Shown here piece after piece: positions 11,233 through 21,690 of a stretch of DNA of 64,000 bases (positions within the stretch are counted from its first letter, which is position 1; each line of letters opens with the position of its first letter). The notes beneath the pieces are model-generated. The model did no database searches. It was not told the origin of the DNA and worked only from the letters and a program-made list of their open reading frames with translations. The DNA is from Acorus gramineus (taxonomy: Eukaryota > Streptophyta > Magnoliopsida > Acorales > Acoraceae): contig CM060850.1 in the NCBI GenBank assembly GCA_030737835.1, positions 23,291,774 to 23,355,773 of the forward strand, written 5' to 3'. A program made the translations under genes and the position numbers.

Positions 11233-12168
11233 CCTCGTTTTCACCCAACTCACTCTCTCTCCTCTCATTTTATTTGACAACCACAAAGAAGAACGAGAGC
11301 TCCCAAAAAAAAAAAAAAAACTGCATCCCGTGTCGACGAAGGTGAAGAAGGCCGCGCGCGTCGGTTAGCTCTCCTCCCGCGCCTCCTCCCTTTGCCGGTC
11401 AGCCACCCCCCTTCCTGCGACGCCGGTCAGCCCCACCCGCCGGTATTTTCTAGCCTGAAATGCTTGAAATACATGGTTTCTTGAGATCTAGGGCTTGTTT
11501 TGAATATTTATCCCCAAATCTAGCCTTCTTTTCTCATTTGTTTGCAAATCTAGGGTTTCTTCAAATCTAGGGTTTCATTTTTTCAATTTTTTTTTAAAAT
11601 CTGGGTTCATGCTCTGTTGTGGAAGTGTTTTTGAAGAAGGATCAGTTTTGTGGACTCTGTATTTAATGATTTATGATGAATGGTGTATCTAGTTGGGTTG
11701 GATTAGTGTGATTACGTGAAAAATCTGAAATTTTTGGTTGCTAGCAGTATGGTTGCTTGGTGTATTGAAATTTTTGGTGAATGGTGATGTATGTATTGAA
11801 TGAATGGTATATTGAAATTTTTGATGAAAGGGGATGTATGTATTGAAATTTTTGATGAATGATGTATTTAATGATTTATGATGTATGGTTGCTTGTTCAT
11901 TTCAGGGTGTATTAAAATCTGAAATTTTTGGTATCTAATTTTTTAAAAGTTTTTTGAAATTTGATTTTTTAGGACATATTCACTACTCAGTTCTGGGTTT
12001 TCAAACATCATTATTTAATTTCATAACAGTGCCAAATTTCTTTACTTAAAAATGGATGGAGCTTTCTTCTTCTCTATTTCATAGTCCCCACCTTTGTTTT
12101 GTGCTTATTTGTTCTTTTTTTTTTTTTTTTATATAAATGTATATTTGTTAAATTTTTTTCCAGATAAA

Positions 12169-13991
12169 ATGTCCATGGCTGAAAATGAGGTTTATGTTGA
12201 TGAAACTGTTGATAGCAATGATAATAGAATTTAAATTCCGAATGTTGATGATGAATGTAAACCAGTTTTGGGACAGTCTTTTGATTCCATTGAGGAAGCA
12301 GAGAAATTTTATAAGAACTATGCCAAAATTGCCGGATTTTGTGTTCGAAAATCATCTACGAAATATCATGATGTTGATGGGTCTAAAGAACTTTATATGC
12401 GAGATTTTGTTTGTTCAAAAGAAGGATTTAAGAACTCATCCACTAGTAATGTAAATCCAAAACCCTCCCGAGGTCACACAAGACTAGGATGCAAGGCTAA
12501 AATATCATTTGTCAAAGATGGAAGGTGCGGGTTCTTGTAGATGGTCATGCCCATATATTGTGTACTCCTAAGAAATCTCACCTCCTAAGATCACATAGAG
12601 AGGTAACAAATACTCAAAAGTCTTTGATTGACACATTTAGAGAAACAAATGTGAGCACCGCACAAGTCATGTCCATTATGGGATTAGATTCAGGAGGATA
12701 TGGAGAGATTGGGTGTACGGAGAGAGATGTTCGAAACTATTTATCAAAAACTCGAGATGACTTGAAAGATTGTGATGCAGAAATGTTTCTAAACCACTTC
12801 AGAGAAAAAAAAGAAATGAATCCATCTTTTTATTTTGCTTATGAAGTTGATGAGGAGAACAAATTGACACATTGTTTTTGGGCCGACGGTAATTGTAGAA
12901 AGGCATATGCTCATTTTGGGGATGTAGTTGTGTTTGACACAACTTACAACACAAACAAATATTCTTTAATATGTGCACCTTTTACTGGAGTTAATCATCA
13001 TTTTCAGTCCATTAATTTTGGTTGTGGATTGTTAAAGGATGAAAAGATTGACTCTTTTTTGTGGCTATTTGAGAAATGGTGGGAAGCAATGGGAAATCGT
13101 CCACCAAAAGCTTTCATAACAGATCAAGATGCTGCTATAGGGGCTGCAATTGCACATTTGTTCCCCAACGTGACTCACAGATTTTGTATTTGGCATATAA
13201 TTAAAAAATTAACAGAGAAAGTCAGCCCAGTTTCTTATAGAGTTGATTTTTTAGAGTCATTCAAAGAATTTGTATATGACTCAGAAACATCCGATGAGTT
13301 TGATGCAAAGTGGTCAGGTTTAATGAGTAAATTTCAGTTACAAAGCAATGAATGGTTGAACACATTATATAATATCCGTGAAAAGTGGATTCCATTGTTC
13401 TTCAAAAACATATTCATGGCAGGGATGAGGAGTAGTCAACGAAGTGAAACTCAGAATTCTGTTTTTGACAAGTACTTCAACAAAACACACAGTCTGCTTG
13501 AGTTTATTCAGCTATTTGACAGGGCCCTGGAGCGTCAGAGGTACAATGAGTTAGTGGCTGATCATGGCACACTTGATAAAACCCCAGATATTGTAACCAG
13601 TTTTGCTATTGAACTGCAAATGGCCAAACGATACACTCGAAAGATTTTTGACATGTTTCAGAAGGAAGTTCTATCTTCTATGCAGTATGGGACAATGTTA
13701 AAATATTCAGAAGGTCATGCACAGGTCTATATTGTTAAAAGGGCGGGCGATTCAATCAAATTTTGTGAGGTTTTGTATAATCCCTCAGATCATGTGATTA
13801 CTTGCTCATGTAAAAAATTTGAAAATCAAGGCATTCTGTGCTCACATATTATTGTTGTACTGAGAAATAACTTTATTGACTGCTTGCTTGAATATCTAAT
13901 TCTTGAAAGATGGACTACCACAGCCAAATCAAAAACAGTATATGATGAATTTGTCTTGCCAAACTTAGGCCCTGCATATTCTCTGTCTTGA
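12169..13991 (+). pseudogene. FAR1-related sequence / MULE transposase-like gene with two lesions
   Basis: The frame opens with ATG at 12169, hits TAA at 12232-12234 (codon 22) and then resumes in the same frame. It reads a FAR1 DNA-binding domain (SFDSIEEAEKFYKNYA, conserved Cys at CKAKI) up to about 12527. A frameshift follows, and the next frame runs 488 codons (12525-13991). That frame holds a MULE transposase domain with Asp in VVVFDTTY (residue 138), Asp in FITDQDAA (200), the C-x-x-H pair CIWH (221-224) and Glu in RSETQNS (308). A SWIM zinc finger follows as C-x-C-x9-C-x-H (427, 429, 439, 441). FHY3/FAR1-family proteins are domesticated Mutator transposases acting as transcription factors. 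No terminal inverted repeats were found, so I cannot tell an ageing transposon from a decayed host FRS gene. Confidence 0.8.
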
Positions 13992-14600
13992 GGTTCAAGA
14001 AATGAAGAATTTGTCAATGGGAGAGATTCTTAATAAATTTAAATACACTGAAGTTCTTGAGTAGTTATATTAGGATGTAATGGTTATAGCTTTAGATCCA
14101 GTTCTCATTTTGGTATATATACTAAGAAATTATTTGATAAAATTTCATTTTATAGCCTGTGTAGTTGCATCAATGCATCACCATCATACCCATTATATAT
14201 ACCAATATCTTTCATTTTATACTGATGAATTATACCATTATACCATCACTATTATAGCGAACACCACAAAGTTCACGTAAGTCAAATGAACAAATACTGC
14301 ATTAAGAGTTGTAAAATCTCCTTATGTGTAGAGTGTGGAAAAAACAGTGTCAAAAGGAAGCATAAACAGAAGAACTGAAAAGAAAATCTTGCACGCTAGA
14401 ACCTTGGGCATCTGTATTGTGAATGCCGCTTTGGAAATTTGGATTAACTCACGTTCTTATGCTTTCGTTGTTATTACAATTTTGATATTATCATGGGCCT
14501 TTTATAGAATCAGGCTACTTTATATATTGATAAATTTGATTTTAATATTTTCAGATTATTGGGGATTTGAGTTCGCTCCAGATATAAGTTGCTAAAGATG
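13992..14600. other. Spacer after the FAR1-like relic
   Basis: This is AT-rich DNA and probably includes the 3' UTR of the FAR1-like relic. An open frame at 14335-14595 encodes hydrophobic residues but has no family signature and no ATG start, so I do not call it a gene. Confidence 0.4.
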
Positions 14601-15534
14601 AATAATATAGTTTTTATTATAAAAAGAATAATCTAAATCATATTGATTATGAATTAATTATGTGTTTAAAATTTAATTTGGTCCGGTTCAATTAAGTCAG
14701 TTTTTTTTGAAGTAAAACTAAACTCAAATTAAAGTGGATTGATTTATTAATTTTTCAATCCATACTCAAATCAAACAAAAAATCTATTGACCTAAACCTG
14801 AAAAAAGTCAATTTGAATTGGTTCTGATTTGATTTAACTGACTAAAGTTGCACCACTAGTGGGAATGTTCGTTTATTTTATTTTTTTATTATAAAAAAGG
14901 ATTCATTGGGATTAAATGGGGTTTGATAATTGAATTATTTTATTTTATTTTATTGTTTGTGGCTGTTTAAGGGATTCATTAATATATTATCACATTATTT
15001 ATTAATTTTATATTCACACATCGTATGTGGGGGAAAATAAAGACTAGCTAAATGGGCCATCTAAGATAGCATATTTGCATTTGGGTTCATATTTGAGAGG
15101 AAAAAGATACACATGCTCTAATTGCATTCCATCATTTTTTCTTTTTTTTTTTTTTTTTTAAATTACAGTCACCTTTTGAAATACATGCTGTTATATGAAA
15201 TGAAGTATATACTGAGATACATTAGTGTATTTTTTTTTATAGTGAAAAAAAAATTAAGTCATATACTATGATAGGATCCATATACTATGATAGAGCAGTA
15301 TATACTACATTATCATAGCGTATGAGACTGTAAAACGGGCTACAAAAAGAACTACGTGTATCAACGCTTTTTTTAAAAAGCATTGTTTCCACATCTTTTT
15401 AAATACTGAAAAAATAACCATGTGAATGTAGGAAACGCAAAAGAATACCGCATTTAAGAAAAATCGTTTTGATCCGCATTGGGCATTGGAACCGCATAAT
15501 CCGCCCAAACGCATATATAAATGGTGTCTAAGAC
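14601..15534 (+). repeat. Long direct repeat, copy 2
   Basis: This is the partner of 8401-9805. It begins with the right part of the GGTGCAA MITE (to about 14856) and continues to AAATGGTGTCTAAGAC. It lacks the 498-bp MITE of copy 1 and preserves the empty site near 15312-15320. Confidence 0.8.
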
Positions 15535-15787
15535 AATTGTGATATATAAGAATGTAAAATGGATTTGCTTCCAGGCAGATCTAGCGAACCTATGAAGTGC
15601 CACCTATGAAGAGCTTGTGTGCTCTTGCCAATGCCACGAAACCACGAGACTATTCAAGGCTATTCAGTAGCCAAACTAATATGGTGGCCATTCAACTATA
15701 AGATAGGCAAATATAAGTGTACATATGTACTGCACAAAGTTTCACTATATGTTGGAAGTGCTTGCATCCCTTCCTGCAGTACCAATG

Positions 15788-17540
15788 TCAATTAACAGGA
15801 CACCCCTTAACGAGGATATCCTTCGCGGTCGGGCAGGTAGCCAAGCGGCAGCCATCCAAGTCGTTCCCCCACCATTTGAGGCTCACATTCTCCAGCTCCA
15901 AGGACAGGTACAATAAAACTCCCATGAAGGCCAGACAGGTGTCCAACGCTGCCGAGAGCACGTAATTGTGTCTCTGCCACCAATCACGCCGATACCTATA
16001 AACCACAAATCTAGAAAGGAAGCCACAAATGATCCAACTGGTGTAGTTGACGGCTGTGGCTGGTGGAATGTATGTGGTGGCACCAAGCAATATAGACATG
16101 TTAATAAGTGGTATCCAATGTTGGTTTGGAAAAGCCTTGTGTGCGATCCACACGAGGAGGGGCGCGATAGCCCCGAAAAGGAAGAACCAGTTGATGGCCA
16201 TGTAGGTGCCAAGGTGCCCGAAGATCCGAAGCGGGCTGATGAGTCCCCATACGGCGGACGCGGTGTAGAAGACGTGATCAGTTGGACAGGTCCACGGGCT
16301 GTTCTCGGGGAGCAATGCTCTGTTGCAGATGTTGGGGATGGTTTCCATGAGCCACCATGCCGTTCCCAAGTCCACAATGACCGCGATAAGCGTCCCTTGA
16401 ATCTCCATCAATGTGAAGGCAAAATATCTTTTATGGTAGGCTTGAAAAGTGCAAAACTCTTACCTGTGCCATGAACATCGTCTTTGGTGGAATTTTCATG
16501 TAGTGACCAAGCTTCATGTCTTGCAAAAATACCACCGCCCGTCTCATGCTGGTGTACCCATACATCCTGAAGCACATATTCGCGACGAGGTGACCAGGAT
16601 ACATGTACCCCATGATGTACTCTGTTATGACGTTCAAGTTCGGAGTCTGGTTCGTGGTGGCGGTAATGATTCCTATGGGTAGAGTGAAGATGATGGCGAG
16701 CGCGCATGCCAACAAGACACCCCACCATGGAAGCTGAAGCTGGTGATTGTAGTGCTCGCAAGCGAAGATGGTTAAAGAGAGGTTCACCAGGAGGACGCAC
16801 AGGAACCACCACTGGGGCACTTGCTTGTAGACTCTCATCAGCCTCGTGTGCACGTCCATCTTCTCCTTCCGGAAGGCAAACTTGCTCATCTCCCATATCT
16901 CCCTGTTATATATCAACCACGGAAGCCTCAGCTTGTATGATAACTAATACTTGCAAAGTCTTTTAATTACCTTCCATGAAACAGGGCGACATGAGATATG
17001 GTTGCGGTAAGGGACGCGAAAATGAAGCCGTAAGTGACTGCAAAGAATGTGCTTAGATAGAGAGGTCCCTCCCTCTCATACGCCTGCACATCAAGGTGGA
17101 AGTTCGAGTCGATGATGCTTGATATGTTGTACTTCTGTCCCGAAGACATGAAGAGCCCATCGGAGAATATGGGGAAGTGCTTGGCCTTGTAGACATTGTG
17201 CCAGTACATGATGGGTGTTATGACATATATCATAATCATGAAACCAACGGCGACATTTACGGTGGCGAACAACGAACTCGCTAGAGGGCTCTTGAGATAG
17301 GCAAATATGGTTGATCAGTCTAGGCCTATGGCGCTGATGCCCATGCCATGGAGGCCTAAGCCCAGTTGGTGGGCAAGGACGGAGTGAGGGAAGATCCAAC
17401 AGATCCATGAGAGGGAGGTGAGCATCTGGAAGAGGTAGCCGGGGAATGCATAGTAGGCGAAGCTGCAAATGAAGGCGATGAAGAAGAACTGGTTCCGGGT
17501 TGTTCCCCCTTTTCGTCTCTCTTCCTTCTCATGCAGTGCC
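15788..17540 (-). pseudogene. Oligopeptide transporter (OPT family), exons 4-6 only, with a stop codon
   Basis: Three minus-strand exons, 17540-16971 (570 nt), 16902-16464 (439 nt) and 16402-15788 (615 nt), have exactly the same lengths and phases as exons 4-6 of the OPT gene at 25630-29855. Their products are closely similar. The exons cover the middle and C-terminal transmembrane part of an OPT-family transporter, including [15 protein letters not shown] (KIPPR motif, here KIPPK) and the end CPVN. Splice sites are intact. In exon 4 the Trp codon of the sister gene (GLDWST) is replaced by TGA at 17315-17317. Exons 1-3 are not found in the 8 kb upstream; a LINE (17852-19252) sits where intron 3 would be. 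I read this as a partial, inverted duplicate that is now dead. The single stop and intact splice sites suggest it was functional until fairly recently. Confidence 0.85.
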
Positions 17541-17839
17541 CTGCAATAAAAGTTAGTATTATCACTTTCTAAGTCTTAGCCTACTTAGACATGCGTGGTA
17601 AAAACTAATTTAATTAACTGGTTGAAGATCTTGTGAATTAATATATGGTCTTATTGCTCGATTCTATGTATGGTATCCAGTCAGATCTAGTCAACTGACA
17701 TATGGCAACTTCACCTAGATATATAGGTTGTGCTAGTATTTGTCACCCCACTTTAACCAAGCCACATGTTTTAAACATCATTTTATTTCGTTATTGTTGC
17801 AATGGATGCCTTTCCTTTGCTTCATTTCATATAATAAAA

Positions 17840-19264
17840 TAGAGGGATTGTTGGTCCAAGCCTCCTCGCTGGCCCAAGGAGTTTGATTCGGTGTGGGAGA
17901 CTATCCTCACTCTGGAGGTAGGAGGGTTGGTTTCAGATGTGTTGGTTTGGACTGAGAATCCTATGGGCAAGGTCACTACCTCCTCTGCCTGGAACTCCAT
18001 TCGATCTCTGCATCCCAAAGTTCTTTGGCACAAGAATATCTAGCAGTCCACGCAGCATCCGAAACACAGTTTCCTCATATGGCAAGCCATACTCAACAAA
18101 CTCCTCACCCTTGACAGGCTCTTCAAGCTTCATCTGCTCCAAGACCTGCAATGCCAGATGTGTAACTCTGAGGTAGAATCGGCTGACCACTTATTTGTTC
18201 ATTGCTCATATGCTGCATATGTCTGGATTGTTATTATGAAATCCTTTGGATTGAAACGACGGCTTTCTGTCTCCATCCCGAATCTTTTGCATAAGTTCCT
18301 TGCTAATGCACATTCTCCCATGGAAAAGAAGATCCTCTTGTCCTTGCTCTCCCAAACCTTCTGGTCTCTTTGGATAGGCATGAACTACCACGTTGTCAAA
18401 TCTGCCCGCTTGCACAAGAAGGCCTTAGTCCAAGCCATTATTTCCTCTGCCAAGATCAGATTCAGGGATCACCTTTTTGAAGAGGCCCCTTCTCCTCTTA
18501 TTGCATCTTTGTGTGGAAGGCTAAACTTACATTTTCAGGAAAAGGTCAAATTATCCCAATGGATTTGTTGGCACCCTCCTCAACCTGGTTGGTTCAAGGC
18601 GAACTCTGATGAGTGGTGATGATCATGTTTGGTTTTGGGGCTGTTCTTCGCGATCATCTACCTAATTTTCCCTCGCAATGGCTGCTTGTGTGCGGGCCTG
18701 TTCTATTAATCTTTTGGAACTCAAAGGAGTCCTTGTGGAACTTTGTCTTGGTGCCTCCATTCAAGCTTGCCAGATCTGGTGTAAAACTAATTCTACTACG
18801 GTTGCGGCATGGGTTAACGGAAGCAGTTCCATCCCTTGGACTGCCATCCGTTTACTACGGGAAATCTATTCCATCACTTATTGGTTGACTGGAAGATCTC
18901 ACATGTATATCATGAAGTCAATAGAGTTGCTGGTCTTCTTGCGGCGACTCAGTCCCCGTTAGGCCAATAAGTTTTTCATGCAACTAACTTATGGGAAGAC
19001 ATCTTAATTTTGTTACAGGAGGACAAAGATGGCAAACGAATTGAGCGCTTATAACCCTTCTCCTCTTGGGACACTCTTCTGTTGTTTGTCCAGATGTTAT
19101 TCTGAGATTAAGCTTTGTTTTTTGTAGTGTCCTTGGACACTTGCCTTTTGTTTTCCTTTTATAATTGTCCCTTTGTACACTCCTGTACAGTTCACAGCAA
19201 TACAGCAATACGATAGACTCTAATTACCAAGCCAAAAAAAAAAAAAAAAAATTAGAGGGATTGT
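17840..19264 (+). mobile_element. 5'-truncated LINE (zf-RVT plus RNase H remnant) with 12-bp target duplication
   Basis: Flanks are identical 12-mers, tagagggattgt, at 17840-17851 and 19253-19264. The body is 17852-19252 and ends in an A-tail (about 19234-19251). Plus-strand frames carry a zf-RVT zinc finger (CQMCNSEVESADHLFVHC, about 18147-18200). At about 18540-18610 comes WHPPQPGWFKANSDEW, the entry to a plant LINE RNase H domain, which then breaks into other frames (18613-18960). The reverse transcriptase is absent. The element lies in former intron 3 of the OPT pseudogene. Confidence 0.85.
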
Positions 19265-19574
19265 CCACTTATCCTATCATAATAACAAATTCAAATGCAG
19301 AAACAAACACTCTTTCAGGCTTTTGCTTTTGCAATCTCTCTATAAAATCATGATCCACCATATCTTGATCAGACTTCCTAATCCTGACTTTCTATTTGAG
19401 TTTAGTTCGTGTAGGTTTTCAAAATTCGTTAGGAAACTTTATGTTTTCCAAGAAACACTAATATAAAAATGAGATTCTCAATCAATCAAAAGTTATATTT
19501 TTATCTCTCTGTGAATTGGTAGACGATTATAAGTACAAAAAGGTCAAATGATTCCAATACCTATATCTGCTTTG

Positions 19575-20414
19575 GGGACTTATATACCCACACCACTAAA
19601 TTATAACCCCACAGTACCAAACATAATATTAATTTTTTTTTTTTATCTTTTGAAATAAAAAACCCAACCTATCCCACCCCACAACCTCCTCCTTCCTCCT
19701 CGTCGAGAAGAAGACCCACTTCCCCGTTGCCTCCACCGCCTCCTGCTCCGCCCCTCTCCGACTCCCTCACCGCCGCCGCCTCCTCATCTCCTCCGAAACC
19801 CCCCTCGCCCTCTTCATCGTGGCCATCCCCCTCATCTCCACCGCAACCCCGCCCCATCGCCCTCCACCGCCACCCCTTCTTCGGCGAGATTCACAGCCGT
19901 CCCCTCCACCCCGTCCATGATCTACCGCTCCCTCAACTGATCCGTGCGGGCTGTCCGATCGACCTCCTCGACTGCCCCCTATTTGAAACCCTAATAGACT
20001 CCTTCACCGAATCCACCCTCCATTAGCTCTCCGTCCTCCCCCCCTCCCTCTTCCACCACCACCCATTCATTCGATTGTGCCGCCGAGGAGGTCACTGTCG
20101 TGTCCTTGACCGAGCTCGATCCGGTGATCGCCGCGTGTGTCGACGGGCACACGTCGTTGGAGTCAAAGCGTTCTACGACAGCGAGGATCTGCCTCCTCAC
20201 AAAGCACAGGTCGGACATGGCAATGGTGGTGGGGAGGGTTGGGAAGAATAATTGCAGGGAAGAAGAAGAACAGAGAGAGAGAGAGAGGATGGGGTGGGTT
20301 TCATAGTGAGGTTTCACACACACACATGAAGGGGTGAGTTTAGTGATTGACAAAAATGAAAGGGGTGAGTCAGATAACGGGGTGAGTTTCCAATTAAGTG
20401 GTGTGGGTGTAACC
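19575..20414. mobile_element. GC-rich block between inverted ends: candidate Pack-MULE
   Basis: Left end near 19583 reads TATACCCACACCACTAAATT. The right end, reversed, reads TTACACCCACACCACTTAATT. Between them lies about 700 bp of C-rich, CpG-rich DNA, unlike its AT-rich surroundings. On the minus strand it looks like the start of a host gene: a CT-rich leader, then an ATG at about 20219 opening a short frame (MSDLCFVRRQILAVVER) that stops at 19991. I do not recognise the product. GC-rich gene pieces between Mutator-type ends are what Pack-MULEs look like. The 9-bp target duplication could not be shown, so this is tentative. Confidence 0.4.
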
Positions 20415-21405
20415 TTAAACTACCTGATGTACGTAAACATGATGACTCTGTATATTTAGAAAAAAAAATCAAATTCTATGGAATTCTATTAAAAATTTAA
20501 GCTTTGAAATCCCATTTTGCACGTGGTTTATATCATTTTTTTTACTATAAAATGTGACGAAAAATCAATTAAATTATTTTTATATAGTCTCAACATGTTT
20601 TAAATTTTGTAAGATATATATTTAGTGAAGTAGAAACTTTCAAAAATAAAGTTTTTTTAATTATAAATTTTATAAGTGCATCTCATACCTAAACCTCCTC
20701 CTTCCTCATTTTTTTTAAGAATTTTTAAAACCCTCTCTCCAACCCACTTTCTATTTATCTAAATTAGAGAGTTTTTATAATTTTCCTTCAAATGTTGGGT
20801 TCATGACATTAAATATTGACAAGTTTGTCCTCAATAGAAAGAGCAACGATATGCTCATTCAAGCATTCGAATCATATTGTTTTTAAGTGAAGATCAAATA
20901 GGGAGATTATTTGAGAACCCACTAGAAATGAGAAAAGAAATGTGAGTTTTTTTTTCTCTAGGGCTTTGTTAATCAGGGCACTCGTTAAACCTATTCTCAT
21001 TTAAAAAAATTGTGATTTAATACTTGCATATTCATTCTGAGCTATCATAGAAGCAAAGAAAAGAAAAGTGATTTTATCCAAAACCACCCCATTTATTGTA
21101 TAATACAAAAAAAAAAAAAAATCACCGAAAGTCCCAACAAAGGTGAAATTTTTCTTACGGTTATTATACCATGTACATGCGCGCTTAGTAACAAAGGCAT
21201 GTCATGCGAACTGGTTTCCTAATTCAGAGGCGAGGGCTGTCTGTTTGGTTGCAATAAAATGGAAAATGTAAAGCATCCATTTGCACTTGTCCTATAGCGG
21301 TATCTTTTGGTACATATTAGCCGTAGTCTCCCCTCACTTGGTTGGCATTTAGAACCTGAATGAGCTAATTAAGTCCGGCTAACTTGAACTTATCAATAGA
21401 AAAGA
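20415..21405. other. AT-rich spacer
   Basis: No gene, RNA or recognisable transposon was seen in this stretch. It contains only low-complexity A/T tracts and short open frames. Confidence 0.5.
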
Positions 21406-21690
21406 TAAGTCTCCTAAAGGAAGTGTCCTCAATTCCACTATCCTGGTGGGTGCTTGGGCTAAATGGCCCAGAAGAAATGACATCATTTTGCAAGGCGAGT
21501 TGATTCTATTTTGAGAATGTGTGGCATCTAACATCTCAACTCATTGTTGATTGTAGCACACCCTTGACAGGTGCTAGCCATGTTCGCTTCGAAGGGGGTC
21601 GACTCCTTGTGGAGGAGTACGCGGGTGACGAACTCTCCCAATCAGGTGGCCTTTCATCCGCTAGGTTTGCTTTTTTGGTTAACTATAAGC
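21406..21690 (+). mobile_element. LINE 3' scrap
   Basis: A plus frame at about 21437-21503 reads NSTILVGAWAKWPRRNDIIL, the same zf-RVT tail as in the relic at 4092-4651 (AWAIWRQRD). Nothing else of the element is left. The right edge is uncertain. Confidence 0.5.

Noticed and set aside
14335..14595. Hydrophobic 86-codon open frame
   Set aside because: It has no ATG start, no homology I can recognise and low-complexity AT-rich composition.
8401..15534. Reading the two long direct repeats as LTRs of one retrotransposon
   Set aside because: There is no primer site, polypurine tract, TG/CA ends or flanking duplication. The interior holds a virus fragment and a MULE-type gene, not gag-pol.
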